From positions 4,774,501 through 4,838,500 of the forward strand of contig NZ_WUQX01000001.1 in NCBI RefSeq assembly GCF_009830285.1: DNA of 64,000 bases, in the 5' to 3' direction. The notes beneath the pieces were generated by a model. The model was given only the letters and a program-made list of their open reading frames with translations, was not told where the DNA came from and did not search any database. The DNA comes from Sporofaciens musculi. GTDB taxonomy: Bacteria; Bacillota; Clostridia; Lachnospirales; Lachnospiraceae. Position 1 is the first letter of the stretch, and every line of letters starts with the position of its first letter. A program made the position numbers and the translations under genes. This document shows positions 51,493 through 60,702 of this stretch, piece after piece.

Positions 51493-54339
51493 CTACGAAT
51501 AGCCGTTTGCCCGCCGCCCCTGCTGGAGCTGCCGGTAAAGCTGCTGTGAGATTTTGCGGATGTCCTCCTCGCTCCTCACGTTCATTTCCTTCACTTCAAT
51601 CAACGGACCATTTATGGAGCTTCCCTGCGACGCTCCGTCCCCGCCGTTTCCTGATACGGAAATTTCCTGCAAGGATGCAGAAGGGTTCAGGACCATATCT
51701 GCCGCCACGCCGTCCATTGCCTTTGCCACCATGCTCTTACTGTCCTCAATGCCTTTTGCCAGCCCCTTCATGAAGTCCGGCATCCAGCTCTCGTAATCGG
51801 TCAGCGGCCCTTCGTCCGGCACGGAGAAGTGCAGGAAGGACTTGATCTTGTTCGCCACGCTGCTCACAGCGTCACCCACAGCTCCGATACAGCTTTTGAT
51901 GCCGTTCACGATGCCCATGATCATGTCCTTGCCCCACTGCAGGGCTTTTGACGGCAGGCTCGTTATGAAGGAAATCGCCTGGTTGAATCCTTCCTTGATG
52001 GAGGACACAATTTTTCCCATGGTCCCCTTAATGCCGCTCCAGATGTTATTGAACACTGTGGTGACCGTACTTTTAATGCTGTTCACGACACTCGTAACCA
52101 CGGATTTGATGCTGTTCCACACCGTGGAAATGGTGGACTTGATGCCGTTTACCACTGTCGTGACCGCAGTCTTTATTGCATTCCATACCGTGGTTATTAC
52201 CGTCTTTATCGCATTCAGCACCGTAGTGACTGTATTTTTGATGGCGTTCCATGCCGTGGTGATAAAAGTCTGGATTGCCGTCACCACCGTGGTGACCACG
52301 GTCTTTATCCCGTTCCAAATGGTTGTGAATACCGTCTTTATCGCATTTAAGACCGTAGTGATAATGGTCTTGTAAATATTGAAATAAGTGGTGATGATGG
52401 TTTTTATCACTTCCACCACTGTACTGAAGATGGTCTTTATCCCTTCCCACAGCCCGGAAAAGAAATCCTTGATCCCGTTCCACACAGCCTGCGCTGTAGA
52501 GGAAATGGCCTCCCATGCCGCCGCAAAGAAGTTTTTGATTGCCTCCCATACGGCAATGGCTACCTCCTTCACATTCTCCCAGAGGTTGATCCAGAACTGC
52601 CGGAAATCCTCATTCGTATTCCACAGATAAATAAATGCCGCCACCAAAGCTGTAATTGCTGCAATAATCAGGAATATCGGGTTGGCAAGCATGGTGGTGT
52701 TTAAGGCGGCAAAAGCGGTCTTGACTGTGTTAATCACTCCCGCCACCTTCGGCACTATGGTCATGATAGTGCCGACCGCAGACACCACTTTCCCAACGAC
52801 GATCAGCACGGGTCCCAGAGCAGCCGCCAGCAATGCGACCGTGGTGATGACTTTCTTCGTCCCCTCGTCCATGCCGTTCAGCCAGTCCACGAACTTCTGC
52901 ACCCATCCGACAATCATTTTGATGGCGGGCAGCAGAAGCTCCCCAAAAGAAATAGCCAGCCCCTCTAAGGCTGACTTTAGAATGGTGATCTGCCCCTGCA
53001 GGTTATCAAGCTGTGTGTCCGCCATCTGCTGCGCTGCGCCGCCGCTGTCAATGATGGACTGCTGCAGCTCATCCCATGTGCTTCCCGTGTTGGCAAGCAG
53101 GGCATTCACGGAGGACAGGTCGGTCTTGTTGAAAATCTGCCCGATGATGTTGGACTTCTCCGCCGCCGTCATGCCGTCCATGCTCGTGTTCAGGTCTCCG
53201 AGGATGTCATTGAGGGAGCGCATATTCCCCTCGGAATCGTAAACATCCAGACCAAGCTGCTCCATGCAGGCGGCCGCCTTGTCGGTAGGGTTCTGCAGGG
53301 AAAGGATGACGTTCCTTAAGTGTGTACCGCCCTCCGCGCCCTTGATGCCGTTGTTGGCGAGGATGCCGAGGGCCGTGTTCAGCTCCGCCGTGCCGCCTTT
53401 CACGGTCTTGGCAGTCGCACCGATGGTGAGGATGCCCTCGCCAAGCTGCGCCACAGATGTGTTGGTGGTGGAGGCGGTCTTCGCCATCTGGTCAACCATC
53501 GTCCCCGCCTCATCCACGCCCATGCCCAGGGCGGACATGGCGTCCGTCACCATGTCCGATGCCGCTGCAAGGTCGATGCCGCCGGCCGCCGCAAGGTTTA
53601 AGACAGTGGGCAGCGTGTCGCACATCTGCTGCGTGTCGTACCCGGCAAGGGCGAGGTAGTTCAAAGCCTCCGCACACTCGCTTGCGGAGAATGCTGTCTC
53701 GCTGCCCATCTTCTTTGCCAGTGCGGAAAGCGTATCCATCGTGTTGACGCTCTCGCCGTTGACCGTGGACATGGCATCCTTCGTGATTCCCATCGTTGCC
53801 TGCACCTGCGACATGGAGCTTTCAAAGTTTGCCGCCGTGCTGACCGCCGCCGTGCCGAGGGCAGTCACGCCTGCCGTGACGGGGAGCAGCTTCTGCCCGG
53901 CGGAGGAAATGTTATCCCCGACAGTCTTCAGCTTTTCACCCGTGGCGGCGATTTTCTGTAATGCCACAGCGGACTGCCCTGCCTGCCGCTCCAGGTCACG
54001 CAGATTGTTTTCCGTTTCGATGATCTCCCTCTGGAGGGCATCGTACTGGTCCTGTGAGATTTCCCCATTGGCAAGGGCCGTGTTTGCCTGCTCTGCGGCG
54101 GTCTTTAGGGTCTCCAGCTTTTCCTTCGTCCCCGCCACTGCCTCGCCCAAAAGCCGGTGCTTCTGTGCCAGCAGCTCCGTGTTGCCGGGGTCCAATTTTA
54201 AGAGCTTCTCCACATCCCGCAACTGTCCCTGCGTATCCCGGATGGAGGAATTGACTCCCTTTAATGCGGTCTGTAGTTTGGTGGTATCCCCGCCGATCTC
54301 AACAGTGATACCCTTGATTCTGTTCGCCACGGCGGACAC
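51493..54339 (-). CDS. Phage tail tape measure protein
   Basis: A 948-residue protein. The coiled-coil N-terminus (GDTTKLQTALKGVNSSIRDT) is followed by the conserved tape-measure segment ALNYLALAGYDTQQMCDTLP, with MDQMAKTASTTNTSVAQLGE. A hydrophobic stretch (TVALLAAALGPVLIVVGKVV, FLIIAAITALVAAFIYLW) precedes a repetitive region (about 640-780) of units like NAIKTVITTVW. It sets tail length and aids DNA passage. It is the longest gene of the module. Confidence 0.94.
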   Translation of the reverse strand: MSAVANRIKGITVEIGGDTTKLQTALKGVNSSIRDTQGQLRDVEKLLKLDPGNTELLAQKHRLLGEAVAGTKEKLETLKTAAEQANTALANGEISQDQYDALQREIIETENNLRDLERQAGQSAVALQKIAATGEKLKTVGDNISSAGQKLLPVTAGVTALGTAAVSTAANFESSMSQVQATMGITKDAMSTVNGESVNTMDTLSALAKKMGSETAFSASECAEALNYLALAGYDTQQMCDTLPTVLNLAAAGGIDLAAASDMVTDAMSALGMGVDEAGTMVDQMAKTASTTNTSVAQLGEGILTIGATAKTVKGGTAELNTALGILANNGIKGAEGGTHLRNVILSLQNPTDKAAACMEQLGLDVYDSEGNMRSLNDILGDLNTSMDGMTAAEKSNIIGQIFNKTDLSSVNALLANTGSTWDELQQSIIDSGGAAQQMADTQLDNLQGQITILKSALEGLAISFGELLLPAIKMIVGWVQKFVDWLNGMDEGTKKVITTVALLAAALGPVLIVVGKVVSAVGTIMTIVPKVAGVINTVKTAFAALNTTMLANPIFLIIAAITALVAAFIYLWNTNEDFRQFWINLWENVKEVAIAVWEAIKNFFAAAWEAISSTAQAVWNGIKDFFSGLWEGIKTIFSTVVEVIKTIITTYFNIYKTIITTVLNAIKTVFTTIWNGIKTVVTTVVTAIQTFITTAWNAIKNTVTTVLNAIKTVITTVWNAIKTAVTTVVNGIKSTISTVWNSIKSVVTSVVNSIKSTVTTVFNNIWSGIKGTMGKIVSSIKEGFNQAISFITSLPSKALQWGKDMIMGIVNGIKSCIGAVGDAVSSVANKIKSFLHFSVPDEGPLTDYESWMPDFMKGLAKGIEDSKSMVAKAMDGVAADMVLNPSASLQEISVSGNGGDGASQGSSINGPLIEVKEMNVRSEEDIRKISQQLYRQLQQGRRANGYS

Positions 54340-54382
54340 CCCTTCCTGTTAAAATGCCAAAATAAACCCAGGGGGACGCCGC

Positions 54383-54550
54383 CTAAAAGCGGTCAAAATC
54401 CTCCTGGGTAGCGATTTCCTTATAGCCCTTGTATTCGTCATTCCTGCTCTCTGCGAACATATCGTTGACCATCCCGATGGTAAGCAGGTCAAGGTCGCGG
54501 ATGGAAAGCCCAAGCTGTACGCACCGGAGCAGGAACAGCGGCGTTGTCAT
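54383..54550 (-). CDS. Second tail assembly chaperone, made by frameshift or coupling
   Basis: A 55-residue frame starting MTTPLFLLRCVQLGLSIRDL and ending ATQEDFDRF. Its ATG overlaps the upstream stop (ATGA). The upstream gene ends in a run of eight A bases (54572-54579). A -1 slip there gives AAA CTT CGC and reads without a stop into this frame, producing a G-GT-type fusion. Gene position before the tape measure fits the tail chaperone. Confidence 0.75.
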   Translation of the reverse strand: MTTPLFLLRCVQLGLSIRDLDLLTIGMVNDMFAESRNDEYKGYKEIATQEDFDRF

Positions 54551-54924
54551 TTCCCGGTCAGTCGGGCGAAGTTTTTTTTAGACTGGACATCCGTCTGCAC
54601 GTTCAGCCCCCAAAGCTGTATCAGCTTGGGCAGCACCTGGTAGATGGAGAAGGTGTTGAATTCATCCAGCCATTCCTCCGGGCTGTCCGGGATTTTGGGG
54701 TCTGCGTGTTTCGCCATCACATAGGCGATGTTCTCGAACATCTCCAACGAAAACAAATCTAAGTTGGAACTCTCCTCGTCCCCGTCACCGATGGATTTCT
54801 CCAAGGAACGCAGGTCTTTATAAATATCCCGGTGGAACTTCATCCGGTAAATACGCGGGATAGCCGCGGACGCCTTGAAAGGCACCTGCTTCCCGTCAAT
54901 CTCGATATTCTGTTTCATGCTCAT
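54547..54924 (-). CDS. Tail assembly chaperone (gpG-like)
   Basis: A 125-residue protein starting MSMKQNIEIDGKQVPFKASA with IYRMKFHRDIYKDLRSLEKS and FENIAYVMAKHADPKIPDSP, a common pattern for this role in Firmicute siphophages. The A8 run near the end (QSKKNFARLTGK) is the likely slip site for the extended product. It is three bases after the major tail gene. Confidence 0.83.
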   Translation of the reverse strand: MSMKQNIEIDGKQVPFKASAAIPRIYRMKFHRDIYKDLRSLEKSIGDGDEESSNLDLFSLEMFENIAYVMAKHADPKIPDSPEEWLDEFNTFSIYQVLPKLIQLWGLNVQTDVQSKKNFARLTGK

Positions 54925-54927
54925 AGG

Positions 54928-55557
54928 TTATCCCTCCCCTTCTGTATCAGTCGTGCCGCCATTTTCTGTATCACCGCCGGAAGTGCCTCCTGATGCCGCA
55001 TCCGGCAGGTACACGCTCTTGTACCAGTTCTGGTAGACCTCGTCCGTGGTGCTGTCCCCGGTCTTTGCCTTTACATAGCCGCTCGCCAGCGGAGCCGCCG
55101 TGATGGACAGCGTCTCGGTCTGCACCTCGATCTCCTCCTCGTTGGTCTGGGACTCAATGGTCGGCCGCGCCGCCGAGCAGTTGTACAGCACATGGCGGAT
55201 TTTGCGCACATCGCCGTCAAACTCGAACAGCAGGGCAAAGTTTTCCGTCTCCGCGTTGGCGTTCTCTAAAAGCACCTTATTCTCATCCAGGGCCTCCTTC
55301 AGCACGTCGGTGCGGAAGCTCTCCGGCACCATGGCAAGCTCCAGATCCCCCTCGTAGCCCATGTTGTTGCTGACGGTATAATAAGCGTACCCGTCTGCAT
55401 AAAAATTGCTCGGCTCGCCGTTGGGGTCCAGGGAAAGGGAAACGGCACCGGGCATCGCAACAGGCGTGCCAAAGGACACCACCCCGTCCGTTTCCAGCGT
55501 CAGCAGTGCATAATGCACGTTGCAGATGTTGAATTTCACTTTATTCTTCTTCGGCAT
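54928..55557 (-). CDS. Major tail tube protein
   Basis: A 209-residue protein starting MPKKNKVKFNICNVHYALLT. SLSLDPNGEPSNFYADGYAY and NNMGYEGDLELAMVPESFRT are typical of phi13-type major tail proteins, with VLYNCSAARPTIESQTNEEE following. The ATG at 55557 after GGAGG is chosen over 55614. The acidic Gly-rich C-terminus (GGTSGGDTENGGTTDTEGEG) is probably disordered. Confidence 0.9.
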   Translation of the reverse strand: MPKKNKVKFNICNVHYALLTLETDGVVSFGTPVAMPGAVSLSLDPNGEPSNFYADGYAYYTVSNNMGYEGDLELAMVPESFRTDVLKEALDENKVLLENANAETENFALLFEFDGDVRKIRHVLYNCSAARPTIESQTNEEEIEVQTETLSITAAPLASGYVKAKTGDSTTDEVYQNWYKSVYLPDAASGGTSGGDTENGGTTDTEGEG

Positions 55558-55879
55558 CGTAAACCACCTCCATGTCAAACTGGTAGAGGACCTCGTACAG
55601 CTTCTCGCTGGCAATCCAGACCTCCGACTTGTTGTAGAAGATGCGCCGCTTATCCAGCGCGTCCTCCAGTTTCTTCTCCACCGACGGGTCCTTGGTGTCG
55701 GTGTACAGCTCTATCTTCACGCCGCTCGCCTTGAAGTACACCATGCCGTCAGCGGCGAAATTGTCGCTCTGCGGCAGGAGGTAGCAGACAAACGGCGGCT
55801 CCGGCGATTCACCCTCCGCAAAATGGTCATAGGCGAAGGGGATGCCGGTTTCTTTTAAAAGTGCCAGTAATGTTTTCAA
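55541..55879 (-). CDS. Phage tail completion/terminator-type protein
   Basis: A 112-residue protein starting MKTLLALLKETGIPFAYDHF with YLLPQSDNFAADGMVYFKAS, VKIELYTDTKDPSVEKKLED and a closing YQFDMEVVYDAEEE. Its place between the HK97 gp10-like protein and major tail protein, and its size, fit the tail terminator. It overlaps the major tail gene by 17 bases. Confidence 0.82.
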   Translation of the reverse strand: MKTLLALLKETGIPFAYDHFAEGESPEPPFVCYLLPQSDNFAADGMVYFKASGVKIELYTDTKDPSVEKKLEDALDKRRIFYNKSEVWIASEKLYEVLYQFDMEVVYDAEEE

Positions 55880-55882
55880 ACC

Positions 55883-56263
55883 CTATCCCTCCAATGCTTT
55901 CTGTATCTCTTTTTCAAGCTGCCGGGTGCCGGCCTGCTCCGCCGCCGCGATATGCGGCTTTGCCGGGACGCGCCCGCCGCCCCTCTTGGCGTGGCCGTGT
56001 TCCAGAAGGTGCGTCAGTTGGTAGCGGTTCCTGGAATGCACCGTCACTTCCAGCGAATTGGACGTTTCCTTCGTGGTCTTCACCGCCCATGACTTTGCAT
56101 ACTTCCCGGTGTCCTTCGGCGCGTTGGCTTCGATATCCTTCCGCACCGCTGTCCCGGCTTTCTTCACCGCTTTTTTCACATCCTCCGTGGCAAGGTCCGC
56201 ATATTCGGTCAGCCCCTTCATGATCTCCTCCGCCATCCGGTCGATAGATACGCCGCTCGCCAT
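55883..56263 (-). CDS. HK97 gp10-like neck protein
   Basis: A 126-residue protein starting MASGVSIDRMAEEIMKGLTE. The central VRKDIEANAPKDTGKYAKSW and HSRNRYQLTHLLEHGHAKRG are hallmark segments of the HK97 gp10 family (minor head/neck). The ATG at 56263 is preferred over a frame opening at 56302 that overlaps the neighbour. Confidence 0.9.
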   Translation of the reverse strand: MASGVSIDRMAEEIMKGLTEYADLATEDVKKAVKKAGTAVRKDIEANAPKDTGKYAKSWAVKTTKETSNSLEVTVHSRNRYQLTHLLEHGHAKRGGGRVPAKPHIAAAEQAGTRQLEKEIQKALEG

Positions 56264-56265
56264 CC

Positions 56266-56607
56266 TCACCGCCTCGCTTTCCTGCATTTGAATTTGATGC
56301 ATTTCTTTTTATAATTCATGTGGTCGATGGCGAGGATGTCGTACAGCTCCCCGCCAAAAACCACCCGGTACCCCGTGGAATCAACCGCGGACGCTTTCCT
56401 GCACCAGCGGACAGTAAACGAAACCTCCGATTCATCCGCCACGGTTCCGGCCACATCTGTCTCACTGGTCTGCTTCCCGGCCTCACCGCTTACTGTAGCA
56501 TGGCAGGAATAATAATCTGCCCATGTGTTTTTGTGGTTGCCGATGCTGTCCACCTCCACGGCATTCTTCTGAAAGGTGATGCGGACATTCAAAAGGGAAA
56601 CCTCCAT
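56266..56607 (-). CDS. Phage head-tail joining/head closure protein
   Basis: A 113-residue protein starting MEVSLLNVRITFQKNAVEVD. WADYYSCHATVSGEAGKQTS, VSFTVRWCRKASAVDSTGYR and YDILAIDHMNYKKKCIKFKC match the phage head closure (SPP1 gp16-like) family. Its start overlaps the end of the upstream connector gene by one base. Confidence 0.87.
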   Translation of the reverse strand: MEVSLLNVRITFQKNAVEVDSIGNHKNTWADYYSCHATVSGEAGKQTSETDVAGTVADESEVSFTVRWCRKASAVDSTGYRVVFGGELYDILAIDHMNYKKKCIKFKCRKARR

Positions 56608-56882
56608 CAGAACGCCTCCTTCCGGCTGCCGGAAAGAAGCGCACGGAGCGTCAGCATCATGGCATGGTGGTCGGCATCCTCCCGGTGTTCATACAGATAG
56701 GCGGCCGTATACTGTACTGCTATCTCTGCATTTTCCACTGCGTAAAATTCCTGCGTGTCATCCATCCTCGCCACATCCATGCAGATTTTTTCCGATGCCC
56801 TGACCATGCTTTCAATCAGGACATCATCATCGTCATAATCCACACGGAGGTAGTTCTTCATTTCTTCCAGCGTCACCGCCAT
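56607..56882 (-). CDS. Head-tail connector (gp6-like) protein
   Basis: A 91-residue helical protein starting MAVTLEEMKNYLRVDYDDDD with VLIESMVRASEKICMDVARM and a closing LTLRALLSGSRKEAF. The pattern is typical of HK97 gp6-like connectors (the LRVDYDDDDVLI motif). The ATG at 56882 with an upstream AAAGGGGGC is chosen. Confidence 0.9.
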   Translation of the reverse strand: MAVTLEEMKNYLRVDYDDDDVLIESMVRASEKICMDVARMDDTQEFYAVENAEIAVQYTAAYLYEHREDADHHAMMLTLRALLSGSRKEAF

Positions 56883-56902
56883 GCCTGCAGCGCCCCCTTT
56901 CA

Positions 56903-58123
56903 TTAACCTGCGGATGCGGCCTTCTGCACCAGCACCTTCACTGCCTCCGCAAGGATCATCTTCCCGTCCACACGCTGTGAAGCGAGGAATCCCACCTGCC
57001 CGGTGGCTGCAAACAGCTCATTCAGGCGCTTGAAGCTGCGCCCCTGCCTGTCAGCAATCCAATAGTAGCTGAAATCACCGAAAGCGATGGTCTTCGCTCC
57101 CGCGGCAATGGCCGGCATATATGCAGAAGTCTTGATGGGGCGGCCTAAGATCATGTCCGGAGCCCCGGCTGTCAGGGACGGCTGCCACAGGTACTGCCCG
57201 TTATTGTCCTTCAGCTTGCGGATGGCCTTGATGGTAGAGTCGTTCAGCACCCACACGGATTTCTTGCGGTACGGGGATTTCAGCGAATAATACAGATCCA
57301 TCAGCTCATCCGCCGTCACTGCCGTGGCAGATGCCGCGGTCACGCCCGTTTCCGCGCCGCCAGTGGCCGCAAGCACCCCTAACGGTTTCCCCTTGCCGTC
57401 CCCCGTGAAGAACGCCTCCTCTTCCTTCGCCCCGATGCGGCGGGCAAACTCGCGGGAGATATAGGACTGCAGGTCAAACACGCTGTCGTTTAACAGCTCC
57501 TCGGAAACCTTAATCATAGTGCCCAGCTTGTAAGCCCCGATGGAAACCTGCCCGAAGGAATCGTCGCTCTCCGGGTATGCGCCCTCCTCGTCAATCCATG
57601 ACGCCGTACCCTTGGAAGCCACCACGGGAATCTTGCGGTCCCCGCTGGAGGTCTTGATGACCTTCGCCATCTGCCGGAAGATGTTCTCCTCCTCCAGTGC
57701 TTCCACCAATGTGCGCTCGTATTCATCCGGTACCAGATAGCCGCCCTCGGAGTCCGTGCCGACCTGCAGGGCATTGGTGACTGCGGGCATCGGTGCCTTG
57801 GAGCGCATGGCGTTCCAGAAGTTCTTCCGGTAATCGTCGGAGGCGCGCCCGGTCTTATCCTCCCCATCGTCCGCATCTGCCCTGCCGCCCGGCTTCCCTG
57901 TGAGGGGCCTGTTCACCGGGCGGTTCAGTTCCGCATCCAGGGCCTCCTGCCGCTCCAGCCTTGCAATCTCTTTCCCAAGGTCTGTGATCTCCTGCTCCAT
58001 CTTCGTGTATGCGGCGTCATCCTCTGCGGAAAGGACTCCGTTTTCCTTCCTGTGGGAATCTAAGAATGCCTTTGCCGCCTCCCATGCTTTTGCGCGCTTC
58101 TCGCGCAGTTCAAGAATCGTCAT
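56903..58123 (-). CDS. Major capsid protein (HK97 fold)
   Basis: A 406-residue precursor. The N-terminal coiled-coil scaffold (about 1-105; TKMEQEITDLGKEIARLERQ) is removed by the protease. The mature part has VGTDSEGGYLVPDEYERTLV, LNDSVFDLQSYISREFARRI, KEEEAFFTGDGKGKPLGVLA and QVGFLASQRVDGKMILAEAV. It directly follows the protease gene with GGAGG upstream. Confidence 0.95.
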   Translation of the reverse strand: MTILELREKRAKAWEAAKAFLDSHRKENGVLSAEDDAAYTKMEQEITDLGKEIARLERQEALDAELNRPVNRPLTGKPGGRADADDGEDKTGRASDDYRKNFWNAMRSKAPMPAVTNALQVGTDSEGGYLVPDEYERTLVEALEEENIFRQMAKVIKTSSGDRKIPVVASKGTASWIDEEGAYPESDDSFGQVSIGAYKLGTMIKVSEELLNDSVFDLQSYISREFARRIGAKEEEAFFTGDGKGKPLGVLAATGGAETGVTAASATAVTADELMDLYYSLKSPYRKKSVWVLNDSTIKAIRKLKDNNGQYLWQPSLTAGAPDMILGRPIKTSAYMPAIAAGAKTIAFGDFSYYWIADRQGRSFKRLNELFAATGQVGFLASQRVDGKMILAEAVKVLVQKAASAG

Positions 58124-58139
58124 AATGAAATCCTCCTTC

Positions 58140-58973
58140 TTATCGTTTCAATAAATTAAGCCGCTCCATGAGTGCGTCCACGGAACGGCCGGTTTCTGTA
58201 TCCGGTGCAGGGATTTCTGCCTGCGCCTGGATATCTGCTTTCGGTTTTTCCCCGCCATATTTGGCGGCCAGTTTATTCAAAAGGGCGTTGTTTGCCGCCC
58301 TGCGGGAGAACAGCATGGAGCTTGAAGCCGGAGGGAATTTCTTTTCGTCTTCCTCATCCTCTTCGGAACTGTCCCCTTCGCCCTCCTCCGGCTCCTTTTC
58401 CGGCTCCGCCTTTGCCCGCGCCATGATCTCATCCGCAAAGCCAAGCTCTACTGCCTTATTTGCATCCATCCACGTTTCCGCATCCATCAGATGCGACAGC
58501 TTCGGGCGGGAAAGTCCCGTCTTTAACACATAAGCATTGATGATGGACTCCTTCACTTCGGCAAGCATATCAATGGCCTTCTGCATCTCGGCATGGTCGC
58601 CCCAGGCGATGGTGGCGGGATTGTGAATCATAAGCATGGATACCGGGGACACCAGGACGGTGTCGCCTGCCATGGCGACCACACTGGCGGCGCTTGCAGC
58701 GATGCCGTCTATTTTTACAGTTACCTTGCCCTTGTAGTTGGAGAGCATATTGTAGATTTGTGCCGCCGCCACGCAGTCGCCGCCCGGCGAATTGATCCAC
58801 ACGGTAATATCACCGCTCCCGGCATTCAGCTCATCCTTGAAAAGCTGCGGCGTGACGTCATCATCAAACCAGCTTTCCTCTGCGATGGTGCCGTTCAGAA
58901 ACAGAGTCCTCTCCTCCGGAGCCGTCCCCGCCTCCGCCTGGTTCCTCCACTTCCAGAACTTCTTCGTTTTCAT
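58140..58973 (-). CDS. Phage prohead protease, ClpP-like
   Basis: A 277-residue serine protease of the ClpP/S14 type. ITVWINSPGGDCVAAAQIYN precedes the catalytic Ser in IDGIAASAASVVAMAG, and His is in VSMLMIHNPATIAWGD. An acidic linker (EPEEGEGDSSEEDEED) and a C-terminal segment follow. It matures the capsid. The ATG at 58973 lies inside the 3' end of the portal gene, a 110-bp overlap in a different frame, preceded by GAGGAGGAATCC. Confidence 0.93.
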   Translation of the reverse strand: MKTKKFWKWRNQAEAGTAPEERTLFLNGTIAEESWFDDDVTPQLFKDELNAGSGDITVWINSPGGDCVAAAQIYNMLSNYKGKVTVKIDGIAASAASVVAMAGDTVLVSPVSMLMIHNPATIAWGDHAEMQKAIDMLAEVKESIINAYVLKTGLSRPKLSHLMDAETWMDANKAVELGFADEIMARAKAEPEKEPEEGEGDSSEEDEEDEKKFPPASSSMLFSRRAANNALLNKLAAKYGGEKPKADIQAQAEIPAPDTETGRSVDALMERLNLLKR

Positions 58974-60222
58974 TGGATTCCTCCTCTCCGTCCTTTTTGC
59001 CGAACAGACCGGCATCGGACAATTTTGTCATGTTCCCGTTTATCAAATACAAATCACCTCCCAATTCCTCCGGGATACGGTCAAGGTTCTCCAGCTCCCG
59101 GATGTCGTTTGCGGACATCCACCCGTTCTGCCGCCCCACGGCGTACCCGTTCATGCGGCTCTGGTAATCCCCGCGGAGCAGGCCGTCCACATTGAACTTC
59201 ATGAAATACTGCTTCTTTTCCTCTGGGGTCAGCAAAGACCGCGCCATGGACTGCTCCCATCTTGACACCCATGGGTCAAGTGTATATTTCACGAACTCAA
59301 GGCTCTGCTGCTCGATGTTGGAGAAGCTGCTCTTTTCCAGATCGCCCACCATGTGCGGAGGCACACGGAAAATCCTCGCAATCTCATTGATCTGGAATTT
59401 CCTCGTTTCCAAAAACTGCGCCTGTTCCGGGGAAATGGAAATAGGCGTATACTTCATGCCCTCCTCTAAAACTGCCACCTTGTTTGCGTTGTGGCTGCCG
59501 CCGAAGGTGGACTGCCAGCTCTCCCTTACCCTTGAAGGGTCTTTCAGCGTCCCCGGATGCTCCAGCACACCACTCGGCTGTGCGCCGTTGGCGAAGAACT
59601 TCGCCCCGTATTCCTCGCAGGCAATCGCCATGCCGATGGCGTTCTTTGCCATGGCAATGGGGGAATAGCCCACCAGCCCGTCAAAGCCGAGTCCGGGGAT
59701 ATGCAGCACCTCCGACGGCGGCAGGATGACCGTGCTGCCCTTCACGGTCGGCGCGTCATCCATGCTCACCGTGTATTCATAATAGAGCTGCCCCTTGCTG
59801 TCACGCTCCACGCCCATACGGTCCGGCATCAGCGGATACAGCCCGATGACCTCTCCCTTGCCGTTGCGGATGATCTGTGCGTAAGCATTGCCCCAAAGGA
59901 GCAGGTGCGTCATCAGCGTTTCCCGGAACACAAAGGAAGTCATCTCCGGGTTCGGCTCATCATGGAGCAGAAAATACAGCGGGTGTTCCGCCGCTTTCTC
60001 CTTCCCGCCGTTATCCGTATAGCGGTACATATGCAGCGGCAGCCCCGCCACCGCTTCTGAAAGTATCCGGACGCAGGAGTACACTGCCGTCATCTGCATG
60101 GAAGAACGCTCATTGACACGCTTCCCGCTCGTGCTGCCGCCCATGAAAAAACTGTAGGCGCTGCCGGAAGTCCTGTTCTGTGGTGCGTCCCTCGCCCTGA
60201 ACAATCCACTGAATAATCCCAT
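58864..60222 (-). CDS. Phage portal protein (HK97 family)
   Basis: A 452-residue protein starting MGLFSGLFRARDAPQNRTSG. AVYSCVRILSEAVAGLPLHM, NAYAQIIRNGKGEVIGLYPL, IPGLGFDGLVGYSPIAMAKN and FRVPPHMVGDLEKSSFSNIE mark the HK97-type portal. The C-terminus is long and acidic with a Gly-rich end. It overlaps the protease gene. The dodecamer forms the DNA entry vertex. Confidence 0.95.
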   Translation of the reverse strand: MGLFSGLFRARDAPQNRTSGSAYSFFMGGSTSGKRVNERSSMQMTAVYSCVRILSEAVAGLPLHMYRYTDNGGKEKAAEHPLYFLLHDEPNPEMTSFVFRETLMTHLLLWGNAYAQIIRNGKGEVIGLYPLMPDRMGVERDSKGQLYYEYTVSMDDAPTVKGSTVILPPSEVLHIPGLGFDGLVGYSPIAMAKNAIGMAIACEEYGAKFFANGAQPSGVLEHPGTLKDPSRVRESWQSTFGGSHNANKVAVLEEGMKYTPISISPEQAQFLETRKFQINEIARIFRVPPHMVGDLEKSSFSNIEQQSLEFVKYTLDPWVSRWEQSMARSLLTPEEKKQYFMKFNVDGLLRGDYQSRMNGYAVGRQNGWMSANDIRELENLDRIPEELGGDLYLINGNMTKLSDAGLFGKKDGEEESNENEEVLEVEEPGGGGDGSGGEDSVSERHHRRGKLV

Positions 60223-60308
60223 AGGAACCACGCTCCCTTCCAAAAGACAGACAGCAGAAAGGCACCGCCAAAGCGATGCCCGTCTGCTGCCTGTGTTATG
60301 TGTTTTTT

Positions 60309-60608
60309 TTATTTATTATCTTCCCTGATCTGCTTTATCAGCCTGTCAAGACTCACCCCATCCCGGAATCCTGCACGGTAGTAGTATTCGTTTTCCCGCG
60401 TGGCTTCCGAGTTTGTCACATCCTCACACAGCTCCATCATTGCCCTCTGCTCTGCGCTTAACTGCTGGAACAGCAGCTCGTGTGCCTGGTCTGCTTTTTC
60501 CGCTTCCGCCGCCTGCTTCTCCGTAAGGGGGTATTCCTTTTTAAAGGTATCATGATGCATCCCCATCCGTTCCGAAATGATAAGCTCAAGGAAATCCTTA
60601 TCTTCCAT
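60309..60608 (-). CDS. Small phage protein between terminase and portal
   Basis: A 99-residue protein starting MEDKDFLELIISERMGMHHD and ending YYYRAGFRDGVSLDRLIKQI plus REDNK. It is helical and charged. GGAGG lies seven bases before the ATG. Similar small proteins with an AGFRDG motif occur in Lachnospiraceae genomes under DUF names such as DUF6809; I am not certain which. No function is known. Confidence 0.72.
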   Translation of the reverse strand: MEDKDFLELIISERMGMHHDTFKKEYPLTEKQAAEAEKADQAHELLFQQLSAEQRAMMELCEDVTNSEATRENEYYYRAGFRDGVSLDRLIKQIREDNK

Positions 60609-60702
60609 CCTTCCACCTCCTTCGCCAGACAGCATAAAGGAATATGTGGAAAATAGCCATATAAGGAACCACCAAGGATTCCGCACACAACTCTGTAAAA
60701 CA

